Assembly (NCBI GenBank): GCA_003513495.1 | Contig: DOPM01000029.1 | Span: 1 to 64,000, forward strand | Direction: 5' to 3' | DNA: 64,000 nt | Origin: Desulfosporosinus sp. | Lineage (GTDB): Bacteria; Bacillota; Desulfitobacteriia; Desulfitobacteriales; Desulfitobacteriaceae | In this document: in pieces, positions 1 through 8,744 of the stretch | Layout: each line of letters begins with the position of its first letter | Numbering within the stretch: position 1 is the stretch's first letter | The notes under the pieces: model-generated | Told to the model about the DNA's origin: nothing | Seen by the model: the letters and a program-made list of their open reading frames with translations, nothing else | Databases searched by the model: none | Position numbers and translations under genes: made by a program

Positions 1-84
1 TTGTTTAGTTTTCAAAGACCATTTTGTTGTTGAATCCCTTGTAGGACCGAGTTATATCTTAGCATTTATAACAGCTGTTGTCAA
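1..84 (-). promoter_or_regulatory. rRNA operon promoter and leader
   Basis: On the minus strand a near-consensus sigma-A promoter reads TTGACA (79-84), a 17-nt spacer and TAAGAT (56-61). It is followed by a leader ending at the window edge in GGTCTTTGAAAACTAAACAA, a sequence type that precedes 16S rRNA genes or lies in rRNA spacers of Firmicutes. lysS followed by an rRNA operon is the known B. subtilis order, so the 16S gene should start just left of position 1. The promoter is seen directly; the rRNA gene itself is not in the window and is inferred. Confidence 0.8.
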
Positions 85-430
85 TACTAATTTATATTTT
101 TTCCATCCGGTTAATTAAGGACCAACATTCTGTTCGCACATATTCTCGAGTATTTTCTCAAGCGAACAAATATTACTATACCATAACCATATACTCCTCC
201 TCAAATGTCATTTGGGTCCATATTAATACTATTGTACCCAAAAATAATAAATTTCCTTCCCAATACTATGTTTATCTTGTTTACACGTTGTATTTTGTGT
301 TACCTTACGGTTTTTATGTAAATCTTCCGAAAGTTTCTGACAAGAACCCACTCGTTTATATAGGAGTTGTAAGAGGCAATAAAAAGCTGCCCAGCACTTA
401 GCCGGACAACTTAGTTAAAAACATCAAAGA
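85..430. other. Intergenic region between lysS and the rRNA promoter, no gene seen
   Basis: About 350 bp of AT-rich sequence separates the lysS stop codon from the rRNA promoter. An open frame on the plus strand (78-401) starts inside the promoter, has no ribosome binding site and resembles no family I know. I found no convincing terminator hairpin for lysS here, so read-through into the rRNA leader cannot be excluded. Confidence 0.5.
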
Positions 431-1921
431 TTATTCTTCAATATCCTCGTCTAGGACATTTTCATCCCTAGGGCGCATTGTTGGGAAGAGGATGACATCT
501 CGAATTGAGGCTGAATCCGTTAATAACATAACCAAACGGTCTATCCCAATTCCTAGCCCACCCGTAGGCGGAAGACCGTATTCTAAGGCCTGGACGAAAT
601 CCTCGTCCATAATATGAGCCTCATCATCTCCTTTAGCTCGTTCAGCTGCCTGCGCTTCAAATCGTTGTCGCTGGTCAATAGGATCATTTAATTCAGAGAA
701 GGCATTGGCAAGTTCACGTCCATATATAAAGGCTTCAAAACGATCCGTATATTCAGGTTGCTTAGCGTTACGCTTAGCTAATGGGGATATCTCTACAGGA
801 TGTCCAATTATAAATGTCGGTTGGATTAGTTTTGGCTCAACGTATGCTTCAAAGAACTCGTTAATAATTTTACCACGAGACGAACCCGCTTCCACATATA
901 AGCCCTTCTCTTGAGCAATAAGTTGAGCTTGTTCATCCGTCGCAATCTCCCTAAAATCAACTCCCGAGTACTCTAAAATACCGTCAAGCATTGAAAGCCT
1001 ACGCCATGGAGTCTTAAATTGAATAGGTTGTCCCTGGTAAGTAATTTCCAGAGTTCCATGTATTTTATGCACAATATGGGCAATCATCTCTTCAGTTAAT
1101 TCCATAATATCTTCGTAATTTGCAAAAGCCTGATAGAGTTCCATCATCGTAAACTCAGGATTGTGCTTGATTGAAATTCCCTCATTCCTGAAAGTCCGGC
1201 CAATTTCAAAAACCCTTTCAAGCCCACCGACAATTAATCGTTTCAACGGTAGTTCGAGTGCAATCCTCAAATAAAGATCTATGTCTAAAGCATTGTGATG
1301 TGTGATAAATGGACGTGCTGCCGCTCCACCAGGAATAGTATGTAACGTCGGTGTTTCTACTTCAAGGAATTCTCGTTCTTCTAAGAACTCCCTCATAAAA
1401 CGAATGATTTTACTGCGTGTTACAAACACTTGACGAACATCGGGGTTCATAACTAAATCCAAATACCGCTTGCGATAGCGTGTTTCTACATTCGTCAGTC
1501 CATGAAACTTTTCCGGAAGCGGGCGCATTGCTTTGGATAGTAATGAAACTTCACGTGCATGAATTGATATTTCCCCTCGTTTTGTTCGAAATACTTTTCC
1601 TCTTACCCCAACTATATCTCCCACATCAAACTTCGAGATTAAATCAAACATCACCTGACCTAATTCATCCATGCGGATATAGATTTGAATACGACCATTC
1701 AAATCTTGAATATGTGTAAAAATAACTTTTCCCTGATCGCGCTTGCTCATGATCCGCCCAGCAATACTTACTTCTTGGCCCTCTAACTCTTCAAACTGCC
1801 CCAAGATGTCAGAGGTTTTATGTGTCCGAACATAGCGATCCGCATAGGGTTCGATATCTGCTTGGCGAAGCATATCAAGCTTTTCTAAGCGAATTCGCCA
1901 GAGGTCATTGGTATTCTCCAT
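431..1921 (-). CDS. lysS: Lysyl-tRNA synthetase, class II
   Basis: Charges tRNA-Lys with lysine in the cytoplasm. The 496-residue protein has the N-terminal OB-fold anticodon-binding domain (about residues 50-150) and the class II catalytic core. Motif 2 contains the FRNEGIS sequence followed by HNPEFTMMELY, and motif 3 is GGLGIGIDRL near residue 454. The ATG at 1921 is chosen because GGAGG lies 7 nt upstream; an in-frame upstream extension of 18 codons has no such site. It is the last protein gene before the rRNA operon, as in B. subtilis, and has its own promoter candidate downstream of the greA terminator. Length and motifs are normal for the family. Confidence 0.97.
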   Translation of the reverse strand: MENTNDLWRIRLEKLDMLRQADIEPYADRYVRTHKTSDILGQFEELEGQEVSIAGRIMSKRDQGKVIFTHIQDLNGRIQIYIRMDELGQVMFDLISKFDVGDIVGVRGKVFRTKRGEISIHAREVSLLSKAMRPLPEKFHGLTNVETRYRKRYLDLVMNPDVRQVFVTRSKIIRFMREFLEEREFLEVETPTLHTIPGGAAARPFITHHNALDIDLYLRIALELPLKRLIVGGLERVFEIGRTFRNEGISIKHNPEFTMMELYQAFANYEDIMELTEEMIAHIVHKIHGTLEITYQGQPIQFKTPWRRLSMLDGILEYSGVDFREIATDEQAQLIAQEKGLYVEAGSSRGKIINEFFEAYVEPKLIQPTFIIGHPVEISPLAKRNAKQPEYTDRFEAFIYGRELANAFSELNDPIDQRQRFEAQAAERAKGDDEAHIMDEDFVQALEYGLPPTGGLGIGIDRLVMLLTDSASIRDVILFPTMRPRDENVLDEDIEE

Positions 1922-2021
1922 CTTTATTCCTCCATATAATTGCTTATTATCAATTTTTCCAAACTTAGACCTCATTAAACAGTGAAAAACAATATATTAG
2001 ATTATTACCTTCAAATTATGT

Positions 2022-2050
2022 ATTTTACCAACAATAGCTGCAAAAATCAA
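2022..2050 (-). promoter_or_regulatory. Candidate sigma-A promoter of lysS
   Basis: The minus strand shows TTGATT (2045-2050), a 17-nt spacer and TAAAAT (2022-2027), about 100 bp upstream of the lysS start and just downstream of the greA terminator hairpin. Four of six -35 positions and five of six -10 positions match consensus. Confidence 0.55.
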
Positions 2051-2074
2051 ACCATATTTTTCCTGGTAAATGAA

Positions 2075-2128
2075 TAAAACAAAGTGCAGCATCTGTACGT
2101 GGCCAAACCAGTCACAGAACACTGCACT
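2075..2128 (-). terminator. Rho-independent terminator of greA
   Basis: Arms AGTGCAG (2122-2128 on the complementary strand) and CTGCACT (2083-2089), extended inward by TCTGT/ACAGA, form a long imperfect hairpin. On the minus strand it is followed by TTTGTTTTATT. It lies about 60 bp past the greA stop. Confidence 0.7.
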
Positions 2129-2185
2129 CTCAAAGACACCCTAATGGTCTAAATCAAATTCATAAACCTTGGGGTGATTGGTCCC

Positions 2186-2656
2186 TTACTTAATATCTAG
2201 AATCTGATAATGTAAGATACCTGCAGGAACGTTTACTTCAACGATAGACCCTTTAGATTGACCTAGGACCGCTTTTCCGACAGGGGATTCATTGGAGATT
2301 TTATTGGTCCCTGGATCTGCCTCAGCAGAACCGACAATAAAATATTCCTCTTCGTCACCAAAGTCTAAATCTTTTAAGCGGACTTTTGTCCCTATTGCCA
2401 CGACGTCGGTTCCTTCGAGCTCATCGATGATTCGGGCATTTCTAAGCATTTTTTCAAGAGTAATAATCCGACCTTCGATAAAAGCCTGGTCATTCTTAGC
2501 ATCATCATACTCCGAGTTCTCGCTAATATCTCCAAAGTCAATGGCCTGTTTAATACGTGTGGCAACTTCGCGTCGCTTCACAGTTTTAGATAGTTCCAAC
2601 TCTTCCTCAAGTTTCTTAAGGCCTTCTAATGTTAGAATAACTTCTTTTTCAGCCAT
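2186..2656 (-). CDS. greA: Transcription elongation factor GreA
   Basis: Rescues backtracked RNA polymerase by stimulating cleavage of the nascent RNA. The 156-residue protein has an N-terminal coiled coil (about residues 1-75). Its acidic tip DFGDISENSEYDDAK carries the residues that enter the polymerase secondary channel. The C-terminal FKBP-like globular domain contains NKISNESPVGKAVLG. The ATG at 2656 follows GAGGAAAAT. The gene stands alone between a consensus promoter and a terminator. Its place between dusB and lysS fits clostridial gene order. Confidence 0.97.
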   Translation of the reverse strand: MAEKEVILTLEGLKKLEEELELSKTVKRREVATRIKQAIDFGDISENSEYDDAKNDQAFIEGRIITLEKMLRNARIIDELEGTDVVAIGTKVRLKDLDFGDEEEYFIVGSAEADPGTNKISNESPVGKAVLGQSKGSIVEVNVPAGILHYQILDIK

Positions 2657-2792
2657 ATTTTCCTCGCTCCCTTTTCTCATCCTACGCACTGAGCTTCTAT
2701 AATCAACGTCTGCGTGCTTTATTAAAAGCCTTATATGCGTAATTCCTTTAAAACAAGGTACTACTTAAGATTCCTTGTTTACATTACTCGTT

Positions 2793-2821
2793 ATTATAAG
2801 GACCTTGCAAATTATTGTCAA
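2793..2821 (-). promoter_or_regulatory. Consensus sigma-A promoter of greA
   Basis: The minus strand carries a perfect TTGACA (2816-2821), a 17-nt spacer and a perfect TATAAT (2793-2798), about 140 bp upstream of the greA start. This predicts strong housekeeping expression. It also marks the end of the nad-coaX-dusB transcription unit. Confidence 0.85.
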
Positions 2822-2889
2822 GGATACAGCCCTTTTCTCGAACGCCTTACTTCATAAAATAATCAGTTTTTTCAGCATAATACCCCATT

Positions 2890-3846
2890 CTACTCAAGGA
2901 TTCGATTTAGGACCACTCGCATTTCCTCAGCCGATCTCGTTTGCATAATCTCATCACGGATTAGTGCTGCCTTCCTAACCCCTTTAATATACCAAACAGC
3001 ATGCTTCCTCATTTCGTTAAGACCGATCCTCTCGCCTTTATAACGCAACACACGGTCGAAATGCTCTAACGCAACTCGTATTCGTTCTTCAATTGACGGT
3101 TCAGGCAATATAATACCATGCTTTAGGAAGGATTGAACACGCGGAATAAGCCAAGGATTTCCTAATGCACCCCGTCCTATCATGACCCCGTCACACCTTG
3201 TTTGCTCGATTAGTCTCGCAGCATCATCGGGTTTACAAACGTCTCCATTTCCGATAACCGGAATATTAACAGACTCCTTTACCCGCCGAATCCATTCCCA
3301 GTTGGCTTGGCCACTGTAGAATTGTTCACGGGTTCTGGCATGAACTGTGATCATTTGGACACCTACAGCCTCTAACCCCTTTGCCAGTTCAAGGGCTACA
3401 ATCTCTTGGTCATTCCAACCAAGACGAATTTTCACTGTCACCGGTACATTAACAGCCTTGACCACCGCCGAAGCAATAGCTTGCGCTCGGGGAAGATCCT
3501 TGAGCAGTGCCGAGCCTTCATTATTTTTAATAATTTTTTGGGCGGGACATCCCATATTAATATCAATAATGTTGGCACTAGCTTCTATAGCTAATAGAGC
3601 CGCGCGAGCCATTGTCTCCGGATCCGAACCAAACAATTGGACAATTCTTGGTTCAGCTTCTCCACTTAAGTCTAACATTTTCAACGTTCTCGAGTTTTGA
3701 TAAGTCAATGCTTTATCACTGATCATTTCCGTCCAAACATACTCTCCACCCACTGAACGGACAGTCTCACGAAATGCTTTATCCGTTACCCCGGCCAAAG
3801 GTGCTAGAAACACCGGGACTCCAAGTTCATAATGTCCTAACTTCAT
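2890..3846 (-). CDS. dusB: tRNA-dihydrouridine synthase B
   Basis: FMN-dependent enzyme that reduces uridines in the tRNA D-loop to dihydrouridine. The 318-residue TIM-barrel protein begins with the APLAGVTD flavin-binding motif. It carries the catalytic cysteine in NMGCPAQKI (near residue 100) and ends its barrel with the phosphate-binding GRGALGNPW motif. A GAGG site lies upstream of the ATG. It follows coaX by about 20 bp and is probably the last gene of the nadA-nadB-nadC-coaX-dusB unit. B. subtilis has the same gene next to lysS. Confidence 0.95.
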   Translation of the reverse strand: MKLGHYELGVPVFLAPLAGVTDKAFRETVRSVGGEYVWTEMISDKALTYQNSRTLKMLDLSGEAEPRIVQLFGSDPETMARAALLAIEASANIIDINMGCPAQKIIKNNEGSALLKDLPRAQAIASAVVKAVNVPVTVKIRLGWNDQEIVALELAKGLEAVGVQMITVHARTREQFYSGQANWEWIRRVKESVNIPVIGNGDVCKPDDAARLIEQTRCDGVMIGRGALGNPWLIPRVQSFLKHGIILPEPSIEERIRVALEHFDRVLRYKGERIGLNEMRKHAVWYIKGVRKAALIRDEIMQTRSAEEMRVVLNRILE

Positions 3847-3866
3847 GTTCTTATTCCTCTTAGTTA

Positions 3867-4634
3867 CTATTTCCTGTTACGTTCATAGATTAATAAAAGT
3901 CCCTCCAGGGTTAAAAAAGGATCAACGGTTTCTATCATTTCCGATTCTTGAGAAATTAATTTAGCTAATCCACCCGTGGCGACTACTTTGGTCTCCGATC
4001 CCAATTCCCCTTTCATACGTTTAACAATCCCATCAACTTGTCCCGTGAACCCATAGTATATCCCGGATTGCATTCCAGCTACCGTATTTTTCGCGATAAC
4101 CGACGTGGGTTTAACCATCTCTATGCGAGGTAGTTTCGAGGCCCTCTGAAACAGGGCTTCAGTCGAGATTCCGATTCCGGGAGCAATAGCCCCCCCTAGG
4201 TATTCTCCACGCTTTGATATTACACAGAATGTCGTTGCAGTCCCAAAGTCCACAATGACTAGCGGCCCTCCATATTTAGTATATGCCGCTACTGCATTCA
4301 CAATACGATCGGCCCCAACCTCTCTAGGATTATCATAGATAATGGGCATTCCGGTCTTTACGCCAGGTCCTACAACAAGAGGTTCTACACCAAAATACCT
4401 TCGAGCAAGAGCTTCTAAGGTAGGCATTACCGGTGGGACTACCGATGAAATCACAACAGCTTTGATTTCTTGAAATGTTAGACTACTTAAATCAAATAAG
4501 TTTTTAATAACGACTGCATACTCATCCGTAGTACGAGACTTCTCCGTAGATACCCTCCAGTGATGAGTCAATGTTCTCTCATCATAAACCCCTAAAACAA
4601 TATTTGTATTACCCACATCAAATAATAGAATCAT
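3867..4634 (-). CDS. coaX: Type III pantothenate kinase
   Basis: Phosphorylates pantothenate, the first step from pantothenate to coenzyme A. The 255-residue protein starts MILLFDVGNTN, the ASKHA-fold phosphate-1 motif with the catalytic Asp6. It also has the family GVEPLVVGPGVKTGMPI and DFGTATT motifs. The ATG at 4634 is preferred because AGGGG lies 8 nt upstream; a longer frame to 4673 would overlap nadC. Type III kinases are insensitive to CoA feedback (family knowledge). The pantothenate genes panC and panD lie a few kilobases upstream. Confidence 0.95.
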   Translation of the reverse strand: MILLFDVGNTNIVLGVYDERTLTHHWRVSTEKSRTTDEYAVVIKNLFDLSSLTFQEIKAVVISSVVPPVMPTLEALARRYFGVEPLVVGPGVKTGMPIIYDNPREVGADRIVNAVAAYTKYGGPLVIVDFGTATTFCVISKRGEYLGGAIAPGIGISTEALFQRASKLPRIEMVKPTSVIAKNTVAGMQSGIYYGFTGQVDGIVKRMKGELGSETKVVATGGLAKLISQESEMIETVDPFLTLEGLLLIYERNRK

Positions 4635-4651
4635 AAGAACGCCCCTTTTGA

Positions 4652-5527
4652 TTAAGTGATTCCTTTTTCCCAATTCGCCCTAGTTGTAGCTTTAATCTCA
4701 CCTAGGTCAAGACTAAAATCCATGGCCTTAACGGAATGGGTCAAGGCGCCTATTGAAATTAAATCAACCCCTGTCTCAGCTACCTGACGAAGGTGTTGCT
4801 CCCGAATCCCACCTGATGCTTCAACGATTGCCCGTTGATTAATATAAAGAACTGCCTGTCGCATTTCTTCTATTCCCATATTATCTAACATAATCACATC
4901 AACGCCGCAAGCTACCGCTTCTTTGACTTGTTCGATAGTTTCACACTCAACCTCGATCTTAATCATATGCCCGATTTGATCCCTTGTCCTTTGTACCGCT
5001 TCTGATAATCCGCCCACTGCGGCAAGATGGTTATCCTTTAACATCACGGCATCGTAGAGGCCAAATCGATGGTTCTGTCCACCACCAACTCTGACGGCAT
5101 ATTTCTGTAAAGAGCGCCATCCTGGAAGTGTTTTCCTGGTATCCACAATCCTCGTTGAAAGTCCTGCAACCTGATCAACTGCACGATTTGTTGCCGTAGC
5201 GATTCCTGAGAGATGCTGTAAAAAATTTAACGCTGTTCGCTCGGCCTGCAAAATACTGCTTAGGGGACCTTCCAGCTCTATCACAACGTCTCCGACATTC
5301 ACCTTTTCTCCATCCTTCAACAATATATGGACCTTAATTCGTGGATCTACACTCTGAAACACTTGTTCAACAAGTGACAACCCTGCCACTACACCTTCTT
5401 CTTTGGCATAAAGTTTTGCAAAGCTGCTCAAGTCTTCTGGGAAGATCCTTGTGCTCAGGTCCCCCGTACCGATATCTTCCTGCAATGCCCGATCAATCAA
5501 CTCTTGAAACTGGAACGTAGAGTACAT
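4652..5527 (-). CDS. nadC: Nicotinate-nucleotide pyrophosphorylase (quinolinate phosphoribosyltransferase)
   Basis: Converts quinolinate and PRPP to nicotinate mononucleotide, third step of de novo NAD synthesis. The protein of about 291 residues has the N-terminal open-faced sandwich followed by an incomplete barrel. It contains the substrate-binding TRKTLPGWR and the basic VGGGQNHRFGLYD segment, plus EVECET and EASGGI near the C-terminus. Two adjacent ATG codons (5530 and 5527) follow AAGGAGG; the second has the better 6-nt spacing. The start overlaps the 3' end of nadB by about 35 bp, implying translational coupling. Confidence 0.96.
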   Translation of the reverse strand: MYSTFQFQELIDRALQEDIGTGDLSTRIFPEDLSSFAKLYAKEEGVVAGLSLVEQVFQSVDPRIKVHILLKDGEKVNVGDVVIELEGPLSSILQAERTALNFLQHLSGIATATNRAVDQVAGLSTRIVDTRKTLPGWRSLQKYAVRVGGGQNHRFGLYDAVMLKDNHLAAVGGLSEAVQRTRDQIGHMIKIEVECETIEQVKEAVACGVDVIMLDNMGIEEMRQAVLYINQRAIVEASGGIREQHLRQVAETGVDLISIGALTHSVKAMDFSLDLGEIKATTRANWEKGIT

Positions 5528-7142
5528 CATTTTCCTCCTTATGTTGAAGAGAGTGCTTTTGCCAAGATTCGTCAAGCCGCGAAGGGTAATCCGATCGGAA
5601 ATGACCGCCTCGACTCTCTTTGCGATCTAGAGCAGCTTTGGCGATGGCTGATCCAACAGCTAATATATTAGCTGTTTCGAATTCATTTACTGAGGATATT
5701 GACAAGAGTTCTCGATCCCAATCCAGCAATAACTCAGTGGCTTCTCTGAGTCCTGTCTCATTTCTCAAGATTCCCACTCTATTCCACATCAAATCTTGAA
5801 TCCGTGTCCTTAAGTCTTGTTTATCGGACTGTTTCACCGCTTCACCTATACCGGTTTCTGTTCGATTTAGACTTAATTCAGGACTACGAACTTCCTCCCA
5901 TGTAGGGCGTTTACTTTGGACCCTAGCTTTGATTTTTTCCGCTATTCGTGCTCCGAAAACTAATCCATCCAGCAAAGAGTTACTTGCTAACCGATTTGCG
6001 CCGTGGACCCCGTTACAAGCACATTCTCCTGCTGCATATAGATGAGGCAGGCTTGTTTCTCCATATGTGTTCGTCGCAATCCCACCCATCATATAATGAG
6101 CAGCCGGCGCAACGGGTAACGGCATAGTTAGTACATCCACCCCAAATTTTAAACAGGTTTGGTATATGGTTGGGAACCTCTCTAGGATCCGCTTCTCTCC
6201 GATAGGCCGAAAATCCAAAAAAACTGGGCCTTGATTCATTTCCAGCCAAATTGCCCGGGCGACAATATCCCGGGGAGCGAGCTCTTTGTCAGGCATATCT
6301 TCCATGAAGCGTATACCTGCGGAATTAATCAAATGGGCACCTTCGCCACGCACGGCTTCCGAAATGAGAAAACGCGGTGCATTAGGGATTAACAGGGCCG
6401 TAGGATGAAATTGAACAAATTCCATATCCATCAATTCTGCCCCTGCACGCCAAGCTACAGCCATTCCATCACCCGTAGCAACACCAGGATTTGTCGTGAA
6501 ACAATAAACTTGTCCTAACCCTCCAGTGGCTAAAATTACTGCCTTCGCCAAATGCCCTTCAAAATCTCCTGTCTGAGCATTAAGGACTAAGGCTCCCAAT
6601 ATTTCCCCTTTATCATTTTCTAACAGATCAACCACGAAACGTTCTTCTAAAGTGGAAACGTTAGGACATGCCTTAACTTTGGCGACCAAGGCCCGTTCAA
6701 CTTCCCACCCTGTGGCATCCCCTAGTGCGTGTAGTATTCTCCTCTGACTATGTGCGCCTTCCCGGGTAAGAGCAAGCACTCCATTATGGTAGTCAAATTG
6801 AGCACCCATACCCATTAATTCTTCTACGCAGTTTGGTCCATCTTCAACCAAAATTTTTACTGACAAAGGATCGCTAAGCCCTGCTCCTGCCCGTAGGGTA
6901 TCTTGTAAATGCAAGGCCGGGGAATCTGCTTCGTCAATAGCGGCTGCAATTCCCCCCTGGGCATGCTCGGTATTACTTTCTTCAATGGTTTTCTTTGTTA
7001 AAATAGTGACCTTACATCCCTCACTAGATTTGATTGCTGTGTATAAACCTGCAATACCGCTTCCCAACACAAGTACGTCCGAATCAAAGACCTTAACCTC
7101 TGATTTAGTCCAAGGGTATAAATATCGTCTCAATATGCCCAT
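5493..7142 (-). CDS. nadB: L-aspartate oxidase
   Basis: FAD-dependent oxidation of L-aspartate to iminoaspartate, first step of de novo NAD synthesis. The 549-residue protein has the GSGIAG dinucleotide-binding motif near residue 27. It also has EHAQGGIAAA, the REGAHSQRRILHA active-site region, FVQFHPTAL, and GANRLASNSLLDGLVFG near residue 390. A succinate dehydrogenase-like C-terminal helical domain follows. The start is uncertain: the ATG at 7142 directly abuts AGGGG, and a TTG three codons later has better spacing. It lies between nadA and nadC in a tight operon. Confidence 0.96.
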   Translation of the reverse strand: MGILRRYLYPWTKSEVKVFDSDVLVLGSGIAGLYTAIKSSEGCKVTILTKKTIEESNTEHAQGGIAAAIDEADSPALHLQDTLRAGAGLSDPLSVKILVEDGPNCVEELMGMGAQFDYHNGVLALTREGAHSQRRILHALGDATGWEVERALVAKVKACPNVSTLEERFVVDLLENDKGEILGALVLNAQTGDFEGHLAKAVILATGGLGQVYCFTTNPGVATGDGMAVAWRAGAELMDMEFVQFHPTALLIPNAPRFLISEAVRGEGAHLINSAGIRFMEDMPDKELAPRDIVARAIWLEMNQGPVFLDFRPIGEKRILERFPTIYQTCLKFGVDVLTMPLPVAPAAHYMMGGIATNTYGETSLPHLYAAGECACNGVHGANRLASNSLLDGLVFGARIAEKIKARVQSKRPTWEEVRSPELSLNRTETGIGEAVKQSDKQDLRTRIQDLMWNRVGILRNETGLREATELLLDWDRELLSISSVNEFETANILAVGSAIAKAALDRKESRGGHFRSDYPSRLDESWQKHSLQHKEENDVLYVPVSRVD

Positions 7143-7160
7143 CCCCTGCTCTACTGCTGG

Positions 7161-8087
7161 TTATAAAGCCAGCATTCGCTCTAGTGTAGCTTTGGCTCTG
7201 ACTCGTATCTCCTCGTTCACTGTAACACGTGGTGAAAGGGTCTTAAGTGCGGCTTTTACCTTTTCTAAGGTCGTCAGTTTCATATTTGGACAAACTAATC
7301 GTTCTGACGCAAGAAAGAATTTTTTCTCTGGGCAAACCTGATGGAGTCGATGTAAGATCCCCGACTCCGTTCCCACAATAAATTCCTGGGCGTCAGAACT
7401 CTGGGAAAAGTTGATTAATCCTGCGGTGGAACCGACATAATCCGCCTCTTGGCATATGTCTTCTCGGCATTCCGGGTGCACGATGACTTTAGCTAGTGGG
7501 TGCTCTTCTTTAGCCTTATGAATATCCTCTTTAGTCAATCGGTCATGGGTTTTGCAGTACCCCGGCCAGAACTGAAGTGATCGACCAAGTAGTTTCGCTG
7601 CGTAACGGCCAAGATTTTCGTCAGGGATAAAAAGAATGTTGTCTCCCTCTAAAGACTGCACTACTTTTACTGCATTGGAGGAAGTGCAGCAGATATCGCT
7701 CTCCGCTTTAACTTCTGCCGAGGAATTAACATAACAAACTACCTTAACCCCAGGAACCCGCTTTTTATAGGCCCGTAAGCCATCGGCATCTACCATGTCC
7801 GCCATCGGGCAACCCGCGTTATGATCAGGCAATACTACAACCTTATCCGGTGATAGGATAGCTGCACTTTCCGCCATAAAATGGACGCCGCAAAACACAA
7901 TGACTTCTGCATCCGTATTGGCCGCTTGTTGACTCAGCTGCAGGGAATCTCCGACAAAATCGGCAATATCCTGAACTTCAGGTCTTTGGTAATAGTGAGC
8001 TAAGATAACTGCTTTGCGTTCTTTCTTTAGCAGTTTAATTTCTGAAGCTAACGTCTGAAATTCGTCTTGGCTAATGGTATGCTTCAT
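7161..8087 (-). CDS. nadA: Quinolinate synthase A
   Basis: Condenses iminoaspartate with dihydroxyacetone phosphate to quinolinate using a [4Fe-4S] cluster. From the ATG at 8087 the protein has 308 residues. Three cluster cysteines can be placed in the VVCYVNSSAEVKA, VIVHPEC and ERLVCPNMK motifs, and AHYYQRPEVQD is the first substrate-binding motif. AGAGAGG lies 12 nt before this ATG; in-frame ATGs at 8099 and 8123 are alternatives with poorer sites. It is the first gene of the nadABC unit. The dispersed repeat element A lies 65 bp upstream, so its promoter must lie in or next to that repeat. Confidence 0.95.
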   Translation of the reverse strand: MKHTISQDEFQTLASEIKLLKKERKAVILAHYYQRPEVQDIADFVGDSLQLSQQAANTDAEVIVFCGVHFMAESAAILSPDKVVVLPDHNAGCPMADMVDADGLRAYKKRVPGVKVVCYVNSSAEVKAESDICCTSSNAVKVVQSLEGDNILFIPDENLGRYAAKLLGRSLQFWPGYCKTHDRLTKEDIHKAKEEHPLAKVIVHPECREDICQEADYVGSTAGLINFSQSSDAQEFIVGTESGILHRLHQVCPEKKFFLASERLVCPNMKLTTLEKVKAALKTLSPRVTVNEEIRVRAKATLERMLAL

Positions 8088-8152
8088 TAAAATGTCCATC
8101 CTCTCTGAAGTGGCATAATCCATTGTGGAGTAGTTCTTAAAACCTTATTTTG

Positions 8153-8359
8153 TACTATCAGGGCAGAAAGTATAAACTTTCGTTATATACTGCAAGAAGG
8201 CTAATACGTGCGAAGACAATGTCTGCAAGAGGGTCTAATATGTTCGAAGACAGTGTCTGCAAGAGGGGTCTAATACGTTCGAAGACAATGTCTGCAAGAG
8301 GGTCTAATACGTGCGAAGACAGTGTCTTCGTGTGTGTGGGCGCCAGCCAAGTTTTCTTT
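8153..8359 (-). repeat. Dispersed repeat element, copy A
   Basis: A 207-bp intergenic element between nadA and panD. Read on the minus strand it begins AAGAAAACTTGGCTGGCGCC. It contains three full tandem units of 34-35 bp, each with GAAGAC..TGTC, CTCTTGCAGAC and CGTATTAGACC, plus a partial unit. It ends CAGTATATAACGAAAG and TTTATACTTTCTG. The same termini occur in copies B to E. The left terminus abuts the panD stop codon (8361-8363). It has no coding potential I can support. Confidence 0.85.
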
Positions 8360-8360
8360 A

Positions 8361-8744
8361 TCAAGCTTCCTGTCCATGAACTTCTTCCGTTGATATCTTA
8401 GTTTCACAGTTTTTAGAGTCGACAAACACGACTTTAGGAGTATAGATGCGGGCCTGTTCGTCACTAAGCACCGCATATGAAATAATAATCACTTGGTCAC
8501 CCACTTGTACATGACGGGCAGCTGCTCCATTTAGACAAATTACCCCAGAATCTCTCTCTCCCGGAATAACATAGGTTTCAAGTCTAGCCCCATTGTTATT
8601 GTTCACAACCTGAACCTTTTCATTGGTTAGAAGATCTGCTGCCTCCATCAAAGCGACGTCAATCGTGATACTTCCGACATACTGAAGATTTGCTTCTGTT
8701 ACGACGGCTTTATGAATTTTTGATTTCATCATCGTTCTAAACAT
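8361..8744 (-). CDS. panD: Aspartate 1-decarboxylase proenzyme
   Basis: Makes beta-alanine from aspartate for pantothenate synthesis. The 127-residue proenzyme has the self-cleavage site exactly at Gly24-Ser25 (LQYVGSIT), where Ser25 becomes the pyruvoyl group. It also has the conserved VNNNNGARLETYVI and GVICLNGAAAR segments. The ATG at 8744 is chosen because GGAGG lies 9 nt upstream; it overlaps the end of panC by 8 bp. The C-terminus is slightly long and polar, and its stop codon directly abuts repeat element A. Confidence 0.96.
   Translation of the reverse strand: MFRTMMKSKIHKAVVTEANLQYVGSITIDVALMEAADLLTNEKVQVVNNNNGARLETYVIPGERDSGVICLNGAAARHVQVGDQVIIISYAVLSDEQARIYTPKVVFVDSKNCETKISTEEVHGQEA

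Noticed and set aside
78..401. Plus-strand open frame of 107 codons upstream of the rRNA promoter
   Set aside because: It starts within the promoter -35 region, has no binding site, has a composition like noncoding AT-rich DNA and resembles no known protein.
6013..6249. Second frame inside nadB, 78 codons
   Set aside because: Shadow of nadB, which has all expected motifs in its own frame.
8200..8335. Tandem 34-bp units looking like a short CRISPR array
   Set aside because: Units abut directly without unique spacers, differ by substitutions, carry internal palindromes and have no cas genes nearby. The same units occur in copies with different unit numbers and shared ends.
8150..8476. Open frames on both strands through repeat element A
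   Set aside because: They are translations of the repeat units (recurring ARGSN and EDSV motifs) and of the panD complement, with no binding sites.
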